Made by a program: the position numbers and the translations under genes. From positions 248,001 to 312,000 of the forward strand of contig VYZB01000294.1 in assembly GCA_013397455.1 (NCBI GenBank): a stretch of 64,000 nucleotides of DNA, read 5' to 3'. Source of the DNA: Crotophaga sulcirostris (taxonomy: Eukaryota > Chordata > Aves > Cuculiformes > Crotophagidae). Of the stretch, positions 36,236 to 48,178 are shown piece after piece. Numbering within the stretch: the first letter of the stretch is position 1; each line of letters starts with the position of its first letter. The notes beneath the pieces were generated by a model that saw nothing but the letters and a program-made list of their open reading frames with translations, was not told the origin of the DNA and made no database searches.

Positions 36236-36837
36236 ATTAGAAACATACTGTACACAAACTCACTGCCACACCCCAGATGACCATTAGCTATCACACAATG
36301 CACTCTGTGACATCTGTTCTCTGTATTTCATATCATATTGGATAACAGAAGTGCATTATTTTTGGAGATAGGGGCGGAGTGAGGAAGAGAACAAAAGAAG
36401 GAAACCTGAGTGCCAAGAATGGGGATAGTGTATTAAAAAGAGAAAAGCCACTCTATAGAAGAGAGATGCTATAATACACTGAAAAACCATTATTGTCCTT
36501 AAAAAACTTTCTTCTGTATCTGGAATTTTTATGGGGAAATTAATAATGAAATTGCTCCAATAAATTACTGAAATTGGCATATCAAATCTGAACTCAGCGT
36601 CATGGATCTTGCACTTGTGTTCATTAAAAGTGCAAAGATGTGAAAAACTTCTGATCTCTTAATGTCTGCAGTTATGCCAAGAAGTTTTTTGCGAAATATT
36701 CAGAGTGACTTTTTCTACTTTTTCTCTTCAGATTTTTTTTAAAAGAATCTTTGTTTATTGCATTTATAGCATCATTCATTTAACTGAAAGAGGGAGGGGA
36801 TCTGTGAGATGATCCCTTCTTTCCACAGGGGGAATAA
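36236..36837. other. unique noncoding DNA, no gene recognised
   Basis: No gene or repeat family is recognised. The short minus-strand open frame at 36356-36580 has no domain. Confidence 0.5.
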
Positions 36838-36890
36838 CTTGATCTGCAAAACTCTCTGCCAGAGGACATTATGGAAACCACTGTGGTCTC
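36838..36890 (+). mobile_element. possible ancient CR1-like ORF2 scrap
   Basis: One plus-strand frame reads LQNSLPEDIMET. This resembles the WNxLPxxVVE-type segment conserved near the C terminus of CR1/L2-clade ORF2, which the younger CR1 copies in this window carry as [12 protein letters not shown]. Sequence on either side does not clearly continue the match. This could be a very decayed CR1-type fragment or a chance resemblance. Confidence 0.3.
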
Positions 36891-39800
36891 TTGGGGTGTG
36901 TGGGTTCTTCCTATACTGGGTGGCTCAGGAAGACCCTGCACAGCTGCTTGCCAAGAGTAGGGAATGATCACACCCTACATAGTCCATTGTTTGCACAGAG
37001 GCATCTGTTCTACGAGGCTGCCCTGGTTGGGATCTGGCCCAGCCTGACAGTTCAGCATTGTACCTCTCAGGTAGGCTCAGTAACTCATAAATGGCATTCA
37101 TATGGCTTCAGTCCAGGTTAGAACAAAGTCATATCTGGCTGCAAGCATCTTGAGGAGGTGCATCCAGAATTACAAGTTTGACAAAACTTGACTACCTGGA
37201 CAAGATGGGTTCCTCCTCTAAAATATTACCAGCAAAGAGCAACTCCTTCCATCTTCTCCATGGGACCTGTCTCTCAAAAGCCATGGAAAAGAGTTGAAGC
37301 ATGTTATTGTCCCTAGGGAAAACATCTGCTGTTGCACAGCATTTCTGCACTAGTGAATCTGCCCCAACCCTGCCTGGTGGTAATGCTGCATCTCCGGTTC
37401 AGCACAGCTGACAACTGCACTGCAAGAAATGGGTAAAGCATCTGTTCTCTTTTTCCTTTAAAAAATTGTTGCAGCATGAGTTTTATGCTGAAGACATGCT
37501 GCCTTTTTTCAGTCATACTTGCCCTGATAAGATGGAAAAGCCTGAGAGAGGATTTTGTCTCGTGGTGGAGGTGGGGTACAACTTTTGACTGCTATCGCAG
37601 GAAAAGCTGTTATTCTCATTAAATCACCCTCTCTGTAATATTATGCAGCAGTTGAGAGCTGTTGCAACTATTTCTTTGGCAAATGCTCAAATTAATATAA
37701 GCAATCATATTGTTCTAAGGTCATCCAGGAAACCAACAGCCTCCCTTTCCTCCACCAGCTTGCTGCCTTTCCTGTGCTTTTCCTAGTGTGTTTCATGACT
37801 TTAAGCACAGCATTGCCTTGGGGAAGTGAGCTGCTCAGAGGTTCCGGCAGCAGAGAATCCCTAAGAAGTAAAAACTTCTTCCTGGAGCTTTCCTCTAGGC
37901 CCTTGAATGCAGCATCCTTCCTGAGCACGGCCAGACTCCTTTACTCAGGGCCATAAACATCTTGCTTGACCCTGATGAGACAGCAGCACTCCCATGAATA
38001 TGCAAAGCAATTTGCTCCCGAACAACCTTTTTGCTACACTCACAGTTGCACCTCTTTGCGTTCCTCAGAGTAGAGGGAATAGAAGAGGTAAGCAGACATT
38101 TCCCTGAGGACAACCTGCTGACCAACAGCAGGGAAAGTGATCTGTACCCGTCACTATCTGCCACCACCTGCCTTTCCAATCTCACGTAATGAGTTTTCTC
38201 TGCACAGGAAAGACAAGAGGAATATCAGAAGGATATTGACTGGTAACTGTTCACCAGGACCTCATGGCTCACCTTTCAAGGACAAAGCAAACCCTGCTAA
38301 GAAGAAGAAGAAAAATTAAGGCATTACAGAGAAGGCTGCAGAGGGTTGTTGCCCCTTTGAAGGCTGGTGCCTGTCCTGAGAGATAGAAGGGAGTGAAACA
38401 GGGCCAGTTGGCTACAAGGGCAAAAGGCAGCCGGATCTACTAGAGACGCAATTGGCACTGTGTGGGAAGCCTAAATCTGTGGTTGGTCTTTGAGTGGGAA
38501 CTTGCAAACATCTGGAAGAGTGCCAATATTTATATTGTGCCAGGAGCAACTCCCCAGGGACAGGATGATGATGAGCCTAGCCCTGAGACTGGCAACGTGT
38601 TCACCTCGTTGTGCTGACCAAGCCGCAAGTAATTGTGTTGATTAAACAAATACCTTGACAGAGTTGAGAAGAGCAGAGCAGCTGTAGGCATGTTGAGTGC
38701 CTGTGCTGATGGGAGCAGCTCCAGAGAGCAAACAGGGTAGAGGAGAGCTGTTGGTATGTGAAAGACTTGCTAGAAATGGGCCTACGGACATGAAACCACA
38801 GCATAGTGCATAGGCAGCCAAAGGGAGGGGGGAATTTCCACAGAGCACTTGAAGATCTTATAAAACATTCATTAAATTAGGTTTCCAGTGATTGTCAGCA
38901 CTTCAATTATAAGGACGAAATGCCATCGAAAACTACCTTTTGCTTTCATGTGAAATTGGCACATCAAACGTTTTAATCTTTTCAGTGACTAAATATGTGG
39001 AAATCTGTAGGTCTATTTATACAAAAACTTCCAAAGGATATGTTATCTTTGTGATTTACCCCCACTCCTTCCCTAAGGGGTTTTTCTTTCATGTCTTCTT
39101 GCACCATCTACATTTATTTACCAGTGAATATAACTTCAAATGAATTTAGTAGCAGGGGTGTTTATAGAAATAGCACATTTTCAATGACTTGTGGAGAACT
39201 CTTACAAAGTGAATGTTGTAAAACAGGAGTGTGTTTACATTAGAAAACCGATAACAGACTGGTTAACTGGTTAAGTTGACTGGTTAAGTCAAGGCGTGGA
39301 AGAAAATAAGAGACCTGTTCATCCACTCCAAACTAGCCTAAAGTCTTGACTATCAGAATGCTCTTTGGTGGTTTTACCTCTTTTGTGACAAATCTGTTTC
39401 CAAGTAAGCTTCAGACCAAGAATTTTTCATTGAAACTATTCAAGGGATCACTTGAACTATAATTTGAATAATCATTTGAAAAATATATTATTCTGGATGG
39501 AATCAAATAAAGCAAACCTTTTCCAATAAGCAATTTGCAATAAATTATTCAACCACCTCTAATCAAAAGTGCATAGCCTTAAGGAGAATAAAGAAAAAAA
39601 TCTCAAAGCAGCAATTAATCTGTTATATTAATGAAAGGAACCATGTGTGACAAGTGTATAAAATGAACTTTACCAGAAACCATCATACATTCTTGTTCCG
39701 CCTTGGAGAACAATGATTTAGATATTAATTTCTTTGAAGAGGAGCATTTGCTTCCAGGTCATCCAGCTGCTTGGTGGTTAGAAAATAGAAATAATATGGC

Positions 39801-41842
39801 AGAAGAAGGAACAACCTTAATGCCCTCTTCTGTAAGTGAGGTTTAATTTAGCTGAAGAAGCCTACATCCTTTCCTGCCCTGTGGAAGCCCTGTACCATCT
39901 GCCCATCAGGTTAATCGATGTAGCTGGTACCCAGAGTTTAGATAACTCTTTATGCTATGTGAACGGGATGAAGAAAGGGGCAGCAGCAAGAATGTTTAAA
40001 CTCTCAACAACAGACAGCATTCATGACCCTTTTCTGGCCTTACTCTCATACCTCAGTGAAGAGCTGGAACATCTGTAACCCCTACAAGTGCATTTGCAAC
40101 TCTGCAGCACCTCCTCCCCTTCCTTCCTCCCAAGTGGCACTGTTCAGCGTGTCTGGTCTCTATTCATAAATGGCTACAGGATGACTGAGGTTACACTTTT
40201 TAGTATGCACGCTATTGCTGGAAGTATTTCCTGGAGTTTTCAAAGGATCAGCAATTAGCTGGCTTTGTTAGCCCCTCTATGACTCCAATTTGAAAGTAAA
40301 GAAAAGAGGAAAAGAAGACACTGACACTTTAATGTTCTTCTCTTGATACATTTGGGAAGGAAGCGTCAAGACATCAGGTTTCATTAACCATTCAGAGTCC
40401 TTTTCAGTGTTTTTAGCGATGTTGTAGCCTTTTCTTATTTTGCTCTATATTAAAAGCATAATCAAGAAGGACCGAGTTCTGCAGTGCGTATAAAAGACAG
40501 TTGAATCTGGGGCCATCACACCTCTGAAGAATATCTACAGTACCAAGAATTGAAATACACGTAATTCTGCATACTCGGAGAAACAACCAGATAGAACCGT
40601 TTTACTTCCAGTTGTAAGAAATCTGACATCTGAACTGAGGCAAACAGAAATGCTCACTGTAAAGGAAAAGTTCCCACAGATACAAACTAATGTCAAGAGC
40701 TCCTGGGTAAATCTGAAGTAAAGTCCTTTAGCTCAGAGGAAGAGAAATGATCTAAAATGTACTGAAATGCAGAAATTATACTAAAGCCACAAAGATGGGA
40801 ATATTTCCAGTGTGGGATAGATCAACAGTACTGATTCACTCAACAGAGGAACCCTGACAAAATTAATACTGTCACTAGCCAGGCAGAGCATGTAGATGGA
40901 CATTGTCAACATAGTTTGAAGACAAATAATATCCTTCTTCTTTTCTGTCCACCATAATATTTGGAAAGTTAACTTTTATTCCTTGCTTGACTTAAATTCC
41001 CGGAGGGCAAAATGGAATCAAAGATCAATCAAGGGAGAGAAAGCAAGCAGAAGAAAGAGATACACAATGGTAAACGTGGTCTCTAATTACCCACATATCC
41101 AGGACAGAAACAGAACACAGGTCAGATTTAACATGAAGGCACGGAAAATCTGTGTTTTCATGCAAAAAATGGAAAACCATCAACGTATTCAACTCTCTAA
41201 TTCATCAAGATAGAACTGCTACTACAACAGTAAAAGAAGGGCTGGGTGTATCAGGGGCGTTTTACGGAAGTACCTAGTAAGGTATCAGACACACTGATAC
41301 CGGTCTCAGGGCAAGTCTAAGTGGGGAACATTAGGAAAGTCAAAACAAACACACTGAAGCAGTGTTTTTTAAAGCACATTAAACTCCTGACTGAAATGTA
41401 TCATTCAGAAATACAGTAGTGTTTTTTCCTTACCACATCTTGGACCACCAAATGAGCAGATTTTACTCTAATTTAGCCAGCAGAGAAGCTATTCTGTGAA
41501 GGTGTAACCAAACTTTCCAGTCTTCCCAGTATCTTTCCAATTTTCAGCAAGGCCGCAAAGGGAAACAGCTATCCAGCCATCATCCCACTAAAACACATTG
41601 ACGAGAAGGAAGCTGTTACCCGGAAGTCAACTTGTCAAACAGTTGTTCTGGGAAATAGCATTTAAGACTCTAAAGTGATTTTGTCCAATGTCTGCTTGTG
41701 GGGTGACAATGCTACCACCAGCAATACTACAAGTACTCCAAAAGCAACAGGCTGGAAAAAACAGGTCCCAACATCCAGTCATATTCCAGATAAAAATTGC
41801 CCTTCCAGAGACTTGCAGAGATATCAGAGATGGCTTGGTAAT
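36891..41842. other. unique noncoding DNA, no gene recognised
   Basis: No gene is recognised. The 37.5-38.6 kb part is slightly GC-richer, with open frames on both strands (37692-38319) but no recognisable domain. A triple CTGGTTAA cluster lies at 39257-39292. The remainder is AT-rich unique sequence with poly-A runs. Confidence 0.5.
39257..39292. repeat. three closely spaced CTGGTTAA repeats
   Basis: GACTGGTTAA, CTGGTTAAGTT and GACTGGTTAAGTCAA follow one another within 36 bp. This is a small degenerate tandem cluster built on CTGGTTAA, probably from slippage. Confidence 0.7.
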
Positions 41843-42585
41843 ATCACAGTATCACAGTATCACAAGGTTGGAAAGGACCTTTGAGATCATCGAGTCCAAC
41901 CTATAACCCAACACTAACACCAACACCAACCCATCATCTAAACCATGGCACTGAGTGCCTCATCCAATCTTCTCTTAAACACCTCCAGGGACGGTGACTC
42001 CACCACCTCCCCAGGCAGCGCATTCCAATGGCCAATCACCCCTTCAGTGAAGAATTTTTTCCTAATATCAAGTCTAAACCTCTCCTGACAAAACTTGAGA
42101 CCATGTCCTCTTGTTCTGTCACTGGTCACCTGAGAGAAGAGACCAACCTCTGCCTGACTACAACCTCCTTTTAGGTAGTTGTAGAGAGCAATAAGGTCTC
42201 CCCTGAGCCTCCTCTTCTCCAGGCTAAACAGCCCCAGCCCCCTCAGTCGCTCTTCATAGGGCTTGTGCTCCAGCACCATCACCATCTTCGTTGCTCTCCT
42301 CTGGACCCACTCCAGTATCTTGACATCTTTCTCAAACTGAGGGATCCAAAACTGCACACAGGACTCAAGGTGTGGCCTAACCAGTGCTGAGTATAAGGGG
42401 ATGATAACTTCTCTGGTCCTGCTGGTCACACTATTTCTGATGCAGGCCAGGATACCATTGGCCTTCTTGGCCACTTGGGCACACTACGGGCTCATGTTGA
42501 GTTTCCTGTCTACCAGTGCTCCCAAGTCCCTTTCTGCCTGACCACTCTCCAGCCACTCTGTCCCCAGTCCATAGCTTTGCAGGAG
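41843..42585 (-). mobile_element. CR1 LINE, young 5'-truncated 3' end (copy B)
   Basis: This minus-strand CR1 fragment is longer than copy A. It starts at the low coordinate with three units of an 8-bp tail repeat (ATCACAGT, ATCACAGT, ATCACAAG; 41843-41866). It continues through a short 3' UTR with a CACCAA duplication and about 540 bp of intact ORF2 frame, and then through upstream ORF2 sequence in which the frame is broken, fading out near 42585. It shares its distinctive tail and 3' UTR with copy A at 17.2 kb. I could not identify a target-site duplication. Confidence 0.95.
41938..42474 (-). pseudogene. CR1 ORF2 C-terminal fragment (copy B), intact to the natural stop
   Basis: About 178 codons of CR1 ORF2 downstream of the catalytic core read without a stop and end at the family's usual stop codon (TAG, 41938-41940). 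Family segments in order are [86 protein letters not shown] and [26 protein letters not shown]. The methionine opening the frame is internal to the natural protein. Upstream of 42474 the CR1 similarity continues but not in an open frame (GCACACTACGGG includes an in-frame stop on the minus strand), so the fragment is already disabled. No endonuclease or catalytic RT motif is present. The long open frame indicates low divergence and recent insertion. Confidence 0.92.
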
Positions 42586-43282
42586 TCAATGAACCGGTGT
42601 TTTCACTGGTGCACAAACTTCCCCTCAGCTGTCATACCAGTACACCACCCAAAACCAAAGTAGGCATTGACCTAAAAGGAATCCTCTGGATCAATGGTAT
42701 CCCCTTTTCCAGACAGTTGTGTAATGTTCCAATCCAGTTTCTAAAATGAATAATTACGTTCTTCAGAGCTTTGCCATATAATTATGGATACCTTTAGAGA
42801 AACCAGATATCCTTGTAGGTCTGGATTAAACTACTTGCAGAATGTTTACACAGAGTACAGTTATCTTTTTCTGTTGTTAAACCTAAATAGACATTGCTCA
42901 CATAAAAGAAGAAAAAAACTACTCTTTTTCAAAGTCAGTTTATGTGGGGATCTTCAAGAGTCCTGAAAATCCAAGAGATATACAAACGTATAGATATAAA
43001 TAAAAGAGTACAATTAAGAAGTGAAAACAGCATTGCCAAAAGTACCCCTATTTTATTGACACATTACATGCAAATGAAAACACTGCATCCTTGTTTCTTC
43101 AAGGCAAGAAAACCCTTCATGCTAGATGAAAGGAGATTCTAAATTATAGCTATAAGTTTTTAACAGGAGTTCACAAGGTTTCCTTCCTTAAGTACTGTTT
43201 AGATAAGGTGTTTTAAAATAGAAATTCACCCTTTTTCAGGTTCAAACAAGATCATAATTTCCTGACATTTCAAATTTCTATG
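42586..43282. other. unique noncoding DNA between two CR1 copies
   Basis: No gene or repeat is recognised. Open frames at 42784-43142 are AT-rich and without domains. Confidence 0.5.
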
Positions 43283-43462
43283 TACCTCTGTAGGTCCCCT
43301 CTCAGTTGTCTCTTCTTCAGGCAAAATACAGCAAGGTCTTTCAGCCTTTTCTCATAAAACAGGTGCCCCAGTCTCCTGATCCTCTTTGTAGCCCTCTGCT
43401 GAACTCTCTAGTAAGTTCTTTCTCTTTCTTGAGCTGGGGAGCCCAGAATCAGACACATTACC
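43283..43462 (-). mobile_element. older CR1 LINE fragment
   Basis: On the minus strand this matches the CR1 ORF2 region around the EERL...LEKRRLRGD segment. On the plus strand this appears as recognisable pieces GGTCCCCTCTCAG, CTCTTCTTCAGGC, TTTCAGCCTTTTCTCATA, CTCTGCTGAACTCTCTAG and TTGAGCTGGGGAGCCCAGAA. It is considerably more diverged than copies A and B, and both its 3' tail and 5' part are missing, so it is an older, internally preserved scrap. No open frame of use remains. Confidence 0.8.
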
Positions 43463-45511
43463 CCTCTTTGAGATATAGCATTTCCTTTGCTGAGAAAGTT
43501 AGTAGAGTTAAGGATAAAGAAAATAAGCGGAACAATGTCTGTGCAAGGCCATGTGGATTACAAGCTATGGTCTCCCTAACATTTGTTGCTGCAGCTGTAC
43601 ACTTGAAAACCAAAACTATCAGCCAGAAGTTAATTGTCACACACTGCCACCAGTCTACCTGAGTCACCACCATACAGGGTCAGGAAAGAGCCCTGTGGCA
43701 GTGTCAGCAAGATCTCATGCTGTGCCTTGACAAGAAGATGTGTAGAAAATCGTATGTCCACCTCCCCATCCCTCTCTATTTCTGAGTCATAATTTCACCT
43801 TGTCCATCAAGTGAGAGAATGGTGGAGCATCAAGGTCTGCAGCTTTCAGGAGTAAGAGGTGGGGGGATGAGGTTTACTGGAAAGCTGCTCACATTTCAGT
43901 CGAGTAATCCTGTCTGCTTCCAAGCAGATTTCAGAAAAATATCAATGTTCTGCTGAATAGCTTTAATGGGATTACCTTTAAGGCTTCTCTAGTAAGTGGT
44001 GTTATTAAGTTGTCTGGCTCATAGGGAGATGTATGCATTACCATTGGCACTCCCCCTTTTTCCTGGTTTTGTTACAAATTGGAATTAGTGTCTACTTGGT
44101 GTTGGGTTTCGTGTTTTAAAGAAGATTGAGTTAGGAGAAAATCTTTTGGGTAAAGCCCTTTTAAAACTTTGCCTCTGCTAAAGAATCCCTTTCTTTCAGC
44201 CTACGGAACATGTCCTAAATGGGATTAGAGATGATGTTCATTACAAATCTGCCAGAAAGTCCAAATCAAGATTTCACAGACCAAATACCAGTACAAACGA
44301 TTGCAAAGGCCTAAGATTTCTGCCAGAAAAGGAAAATTACCTCAGTTTTGTGTTTGAAAGTCCAATAGAAATTAAAAAAGAGTGGGCAGAGTTTGAAATG
44401 ATGTAATTCTTTCAGCCTTTCAAGGTGAGTCATTTAAAAAAAAATTTGTATTTAAATCACTGTTTTTTAAAAAGTGAATGTACTTAAAGAGCATTGACTA
44501 GAATGTTTTGAACTTGATCAGAAGTCTCTCTAAAAGTCAAAGAAAAAAAAGACTATTCAAGGAGTTCTTGATTCAATCCCTTCAAAATAAATTAAAAAAA
44601 TACAGGTGGCATCCTAAGGCCAAAACACATGATGGTAACGTGAATGAAGAATTGCTAAAACACAGAAAAGATTTACCCTCATTAAGAGAACCCATAGAAA
44701 TGACACAAAACCCCAGAGCTACTGTACCCAGGTAAAGTTTTATTGAAGGAAATTCCCCAGAGTATTACATTTAAAGGCCTTACACTCTTGTGGGACATTC
44801 TGCAGTAGTAATAGAGATCATAAGGAAGGTTACAGCTATGTTAGCAGTATTGGTACCTTCAGAGTCAGTCTATTTACCCGTGATGGGAAGAAAATGGGCC
44901 TTGACTCCAGCACAGTGACTGCCAATGAGTTTTAGCACAAGAAATTTTGGTTTCCTTCTTTGACATCTTCGTCCTCCTCCACTTCTGTTAGCAGAAAAAA
45001 ACCTTTCGTTGACTCTGTAAAGTGTCTACTACAGTTTCAGTCACTAAGCTTACAGAAGATGTTCTATGCGTAGTTACTGTCAGCTAAAGTTTTGGTAGGC
45101 ATTTGGATGTGGAGACCAGTACCCTAAGACAGCGAATATTTAACCAAAGATTTTTTTTTATTTATTTATATACTCATTTAGTACTTTATAAAAACAAGGA
45201 ACACTGATTTTTCTTTGGAGTTTCTATCTTGATACGTGGGACCTTGTATGAAGCTGAAACTTTGAGTGGGGGAATGGTAACAGAGTACAAGAAACCTGCG
45301 TGGGCTTTGTTTTTCAGATGGGGAATAGCACAGATGAGTTTTAAAACTGCAATAGAAGTAATTGAGCAATTGCCAAGACCTGTAGTCATGAGCCCAGGAT
45401 TTCACTGACTGAACAAATGCCCTTGAAGCTCCCATTATGGTTTGTGAATCAGCCACTGTCTTACTTTCTTAGAGATAACATCACTACAAATAAAAATATT
45501 TCATCCCTGGA
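43463..45511. other. unique noncoding DNA, no gene recognised
   Basis: No supported gene. Sequence just after the CR1 scrap (43463-43900) could hold further undetectably old repeat. Open frames at 43306-43673 include the CR1 fragment and are rejected. A poly-A run lies near 44439. Confidence 0.5.
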
Positions 45512-45533
45512 GAGATCAGAATATTCTGATCTC
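45512..45533. repeat. perfect 22-bp palindrome
   Basis: The 11-nt arm GAGATCAGAAT is followed with no spacer by its exact reverse complement ATTCTGATCTC. The centre AGAATATTCT has the inverted GAA/TTC arrangement of heat-shock elements. Flanks CCCTGGA and TCTCAGGG extend the symmetry loosely. Its origin is unknown. Confidence 0.9.
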
Positions 45534-48083
45534 CGTTCTCAGGGATTTTCTGGGATGTGCATGGGATCCCTGATCTGTTTCTTGGAAATGGAAAAAAGGA
45601 CCTCGGGATTTGGTACACTGTCCAGTCCCATTTACCCAATATATGTCTGACCTTTCCTAACTACCTAATAGAAGGAGTAGTTCAAAACACAAGAATCCAC
45701 ACCCTGACAGCCCTATACCTTCTGCTCAGCATTTCATGCTGTGAGCAATTTTATTGCTGTTAGTGAAACTCTTCATGCAGAAAGGTGTTTTTCAATATGT
45801 GTAGTGCCATAAAAATCTCACCCTACATATATTTAGCGTTGCATGAAATATCCTGTACATTATCAGTTCAGCTTGAAGATGCCCATAAACAAGGAAAACA
45901 TGTTCTGAAACTGTAATACTGAGATTTCAGGACACATTTAAACTGCTTCACCTCTTTATGCAGCATAAGGTGAAAACATTCTTTTTCCAGTTGCATTGGA
46001 AAATCTATTCCTGCCCAGGTTTTCTGTGTTTTTCTAGTGACTCCCAATGGTCATTACTAAACCAGCATCACTCCTGAATTTCCAGGCAAAGATACGGGGC
46101 CCTGAGGTAAAATGGAGCTGCTTGAGAGAACGAGTGGGTTTTTTTGAGATGACTCCTTTCAAAACAATATTATTACTGTATTTGAAAGACCAAAGAACTG
46201 TAATCTATGATTCATTTTTCACTGGCTTCTCAATCTGTATATTCAAACAAGCAAATAATGGAAAATTATGAAAAATAGAAACATAATGAGTTAAATTTTC
46301 ATAAGCAACTAAGGAACTTGGGTCCTAAGGAACTACACTGTGCTTTAAAGAATGATTTATACATTATGAGCACACTAAAACACATCTTCAACAATTTTAT
46401 GCTCGTGATTCAGGTTGATCTGTGTTTCTAAATGGATGGTACAAACACTGAGTCATTTCTGAAAACACTTCAATTTTTTCACTCAATGATCTAAGTATAT
46501 TTGCAGACACAATTTTTTTATGTCTCTGTGATATTTAAGCACATTTGTTGCACATACTGCCATAGACAGAACATTGCAGTTTTTAATTTTTGGGGTGTTA
46601 GGAGTATTGTGGTAAGAAAAGAGTTATACTTCCTTGCAGATGTAAATGGAGAACCTTTTTGTGTTAGGTGATAATTTCTCCCAAGGGGAAGAAGCTGGCT
46701 ATGATAAAGAGAAGCTGGGGACAACCACTAGCTGTGATAAATGAATACGCAGAGATGGAAAAGGAAGAAAGCTCTAATTGTAATTCAAAGTGTTGAGATA
46801 TAAAACTCAGCAGAACTGTTCCAAAAGCTGATATAGTTTAGGATGCTTTGATGAACTTTCTCATTCTTCCATCCTGAGAAGGATGGAAAGTCACAAGTAT
46901 GAGAAATAGAAATGTCTTTCACCAAAAGCACTCTTAGTCCTTTTTTAGACATGATAAGTATTTCCCTCTCTGTTCCTCACAACTCGTTTACATTCCTAAT
47001 CTTCATGTGGTGCCTATTAACAGAGCATAAATATGGAATGTTAAATCTCTGTATATCCCAAGCTATCTACAACATTGAAGGATTTGGGAAAAATTAAACA
47101 AGAGTGTAGGCAGACTTCCAGAAATAACATAGCTTTAACAAACATGAAATATTTATAGAACATGTAAAGAACAAAGGAAATGCAGCATTTCCTCCACATA
47201 CAATTTCTATCAGTGATTCAGGAATACTAGTCCCCTTCTGTGTTGCTACTCCAAGGACCACAGCTAACAGACCTAATAAACTCTTCTGGATTAACCTGAT
47301 TTTGTCGAGAATACACATTCCAGTGACACATCAACTGCAATACATAATTGCTTTCTTACTTTAGTTAAGTTTTTTGGAAAAAGGAATCTTATAGTAAACC
47401 TTTTGGCTGCAGATAGGTGAGGCTTACTGGTAGCGAAACCTGCAGTGGTGAAGTAATTGCATATCGCATTTTGTAACCACATAATTTCAACTGAATACAT
47501 GAATTGTCTGCTGCTATAACAGCAAATACTGTGGTGGTGCAACCTATAGAAAAAAAAAATAGGCATGACCTGTCTCATTTAGACACAGAAATGCTGTGTG
47601 GTCCAAGGTAATTAATGGATGGTAAAGTATTGTGGAGAACATTCTAAACACTGGATCAGTAGATTGATTTTGCCTAGTATGGTTTGTGTAGGATTGCTCC
47701 CATTTTAAAATGGGATATTGCAAAATACAAAGCACTTTAGAGAAAGTTTAGGTACAGGGCTGCAAGACAAGTTATGCATCCAGGAACTTAGCCTGATTGG
47801 CATTTCTGCTGTCAAAAATTGAGCAATTCTCAGAATGATTTTGAATATTTGTATCAGAGCCAAAGTTTCTAGATTTTTATATTTTGCTCTGAGAACATTT
47901 ATAGTAATTAAGATCTTTTACTTCAAATGATCTATTAGGGGTGCAGATAAGACCAGTTGTGGAAAGTAAATGACCATACACTTGCATGCAGCAAAATTCT
48001 TGCACTGCCTTCAGTAGTGTTTGCGGTAGAATGTGTAGTAATGGAGCAAAGGTACCTCAACTCAAGATTGAAAAGCAATGCAT
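45534..48083. other. unique noncoding DNA, no gene recognised
   Basis: No gene, RNA or repeat family is recognised. Open frames at 45417-45763, 46047-46271 and 47094-47735 lack domains. Confidence 0.5.
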
Positions 48084-48178
48084 GCCCATTTTTGCATCTG
48101 TTAAATGAGGCACAGAAAAATTAAGCAACTCTAATTTTAAAGATGCTTATTCAGGAGTAGAACAAAAGGAAGCCTAGA
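48084..48178 (-). mobile_element. MIR-like (CORE-SINE) relic
   Basis: The plus strand reads cccatttttgcatctg, then gaggcacagaaaaattaag. This is the reverse complement of the MIR segment that contains TTAACCTCTCTGTGCCTC followed by TCATCTGTAAAATGGG. The match is strongest over 48084-48135, and the rest to about 48178 is much weaker. MIRs are ancient amniote-wide tRNA-derived SINEs, and a short, diverged scrap is what would be expected in a bird genome. Confidence 0.5.
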
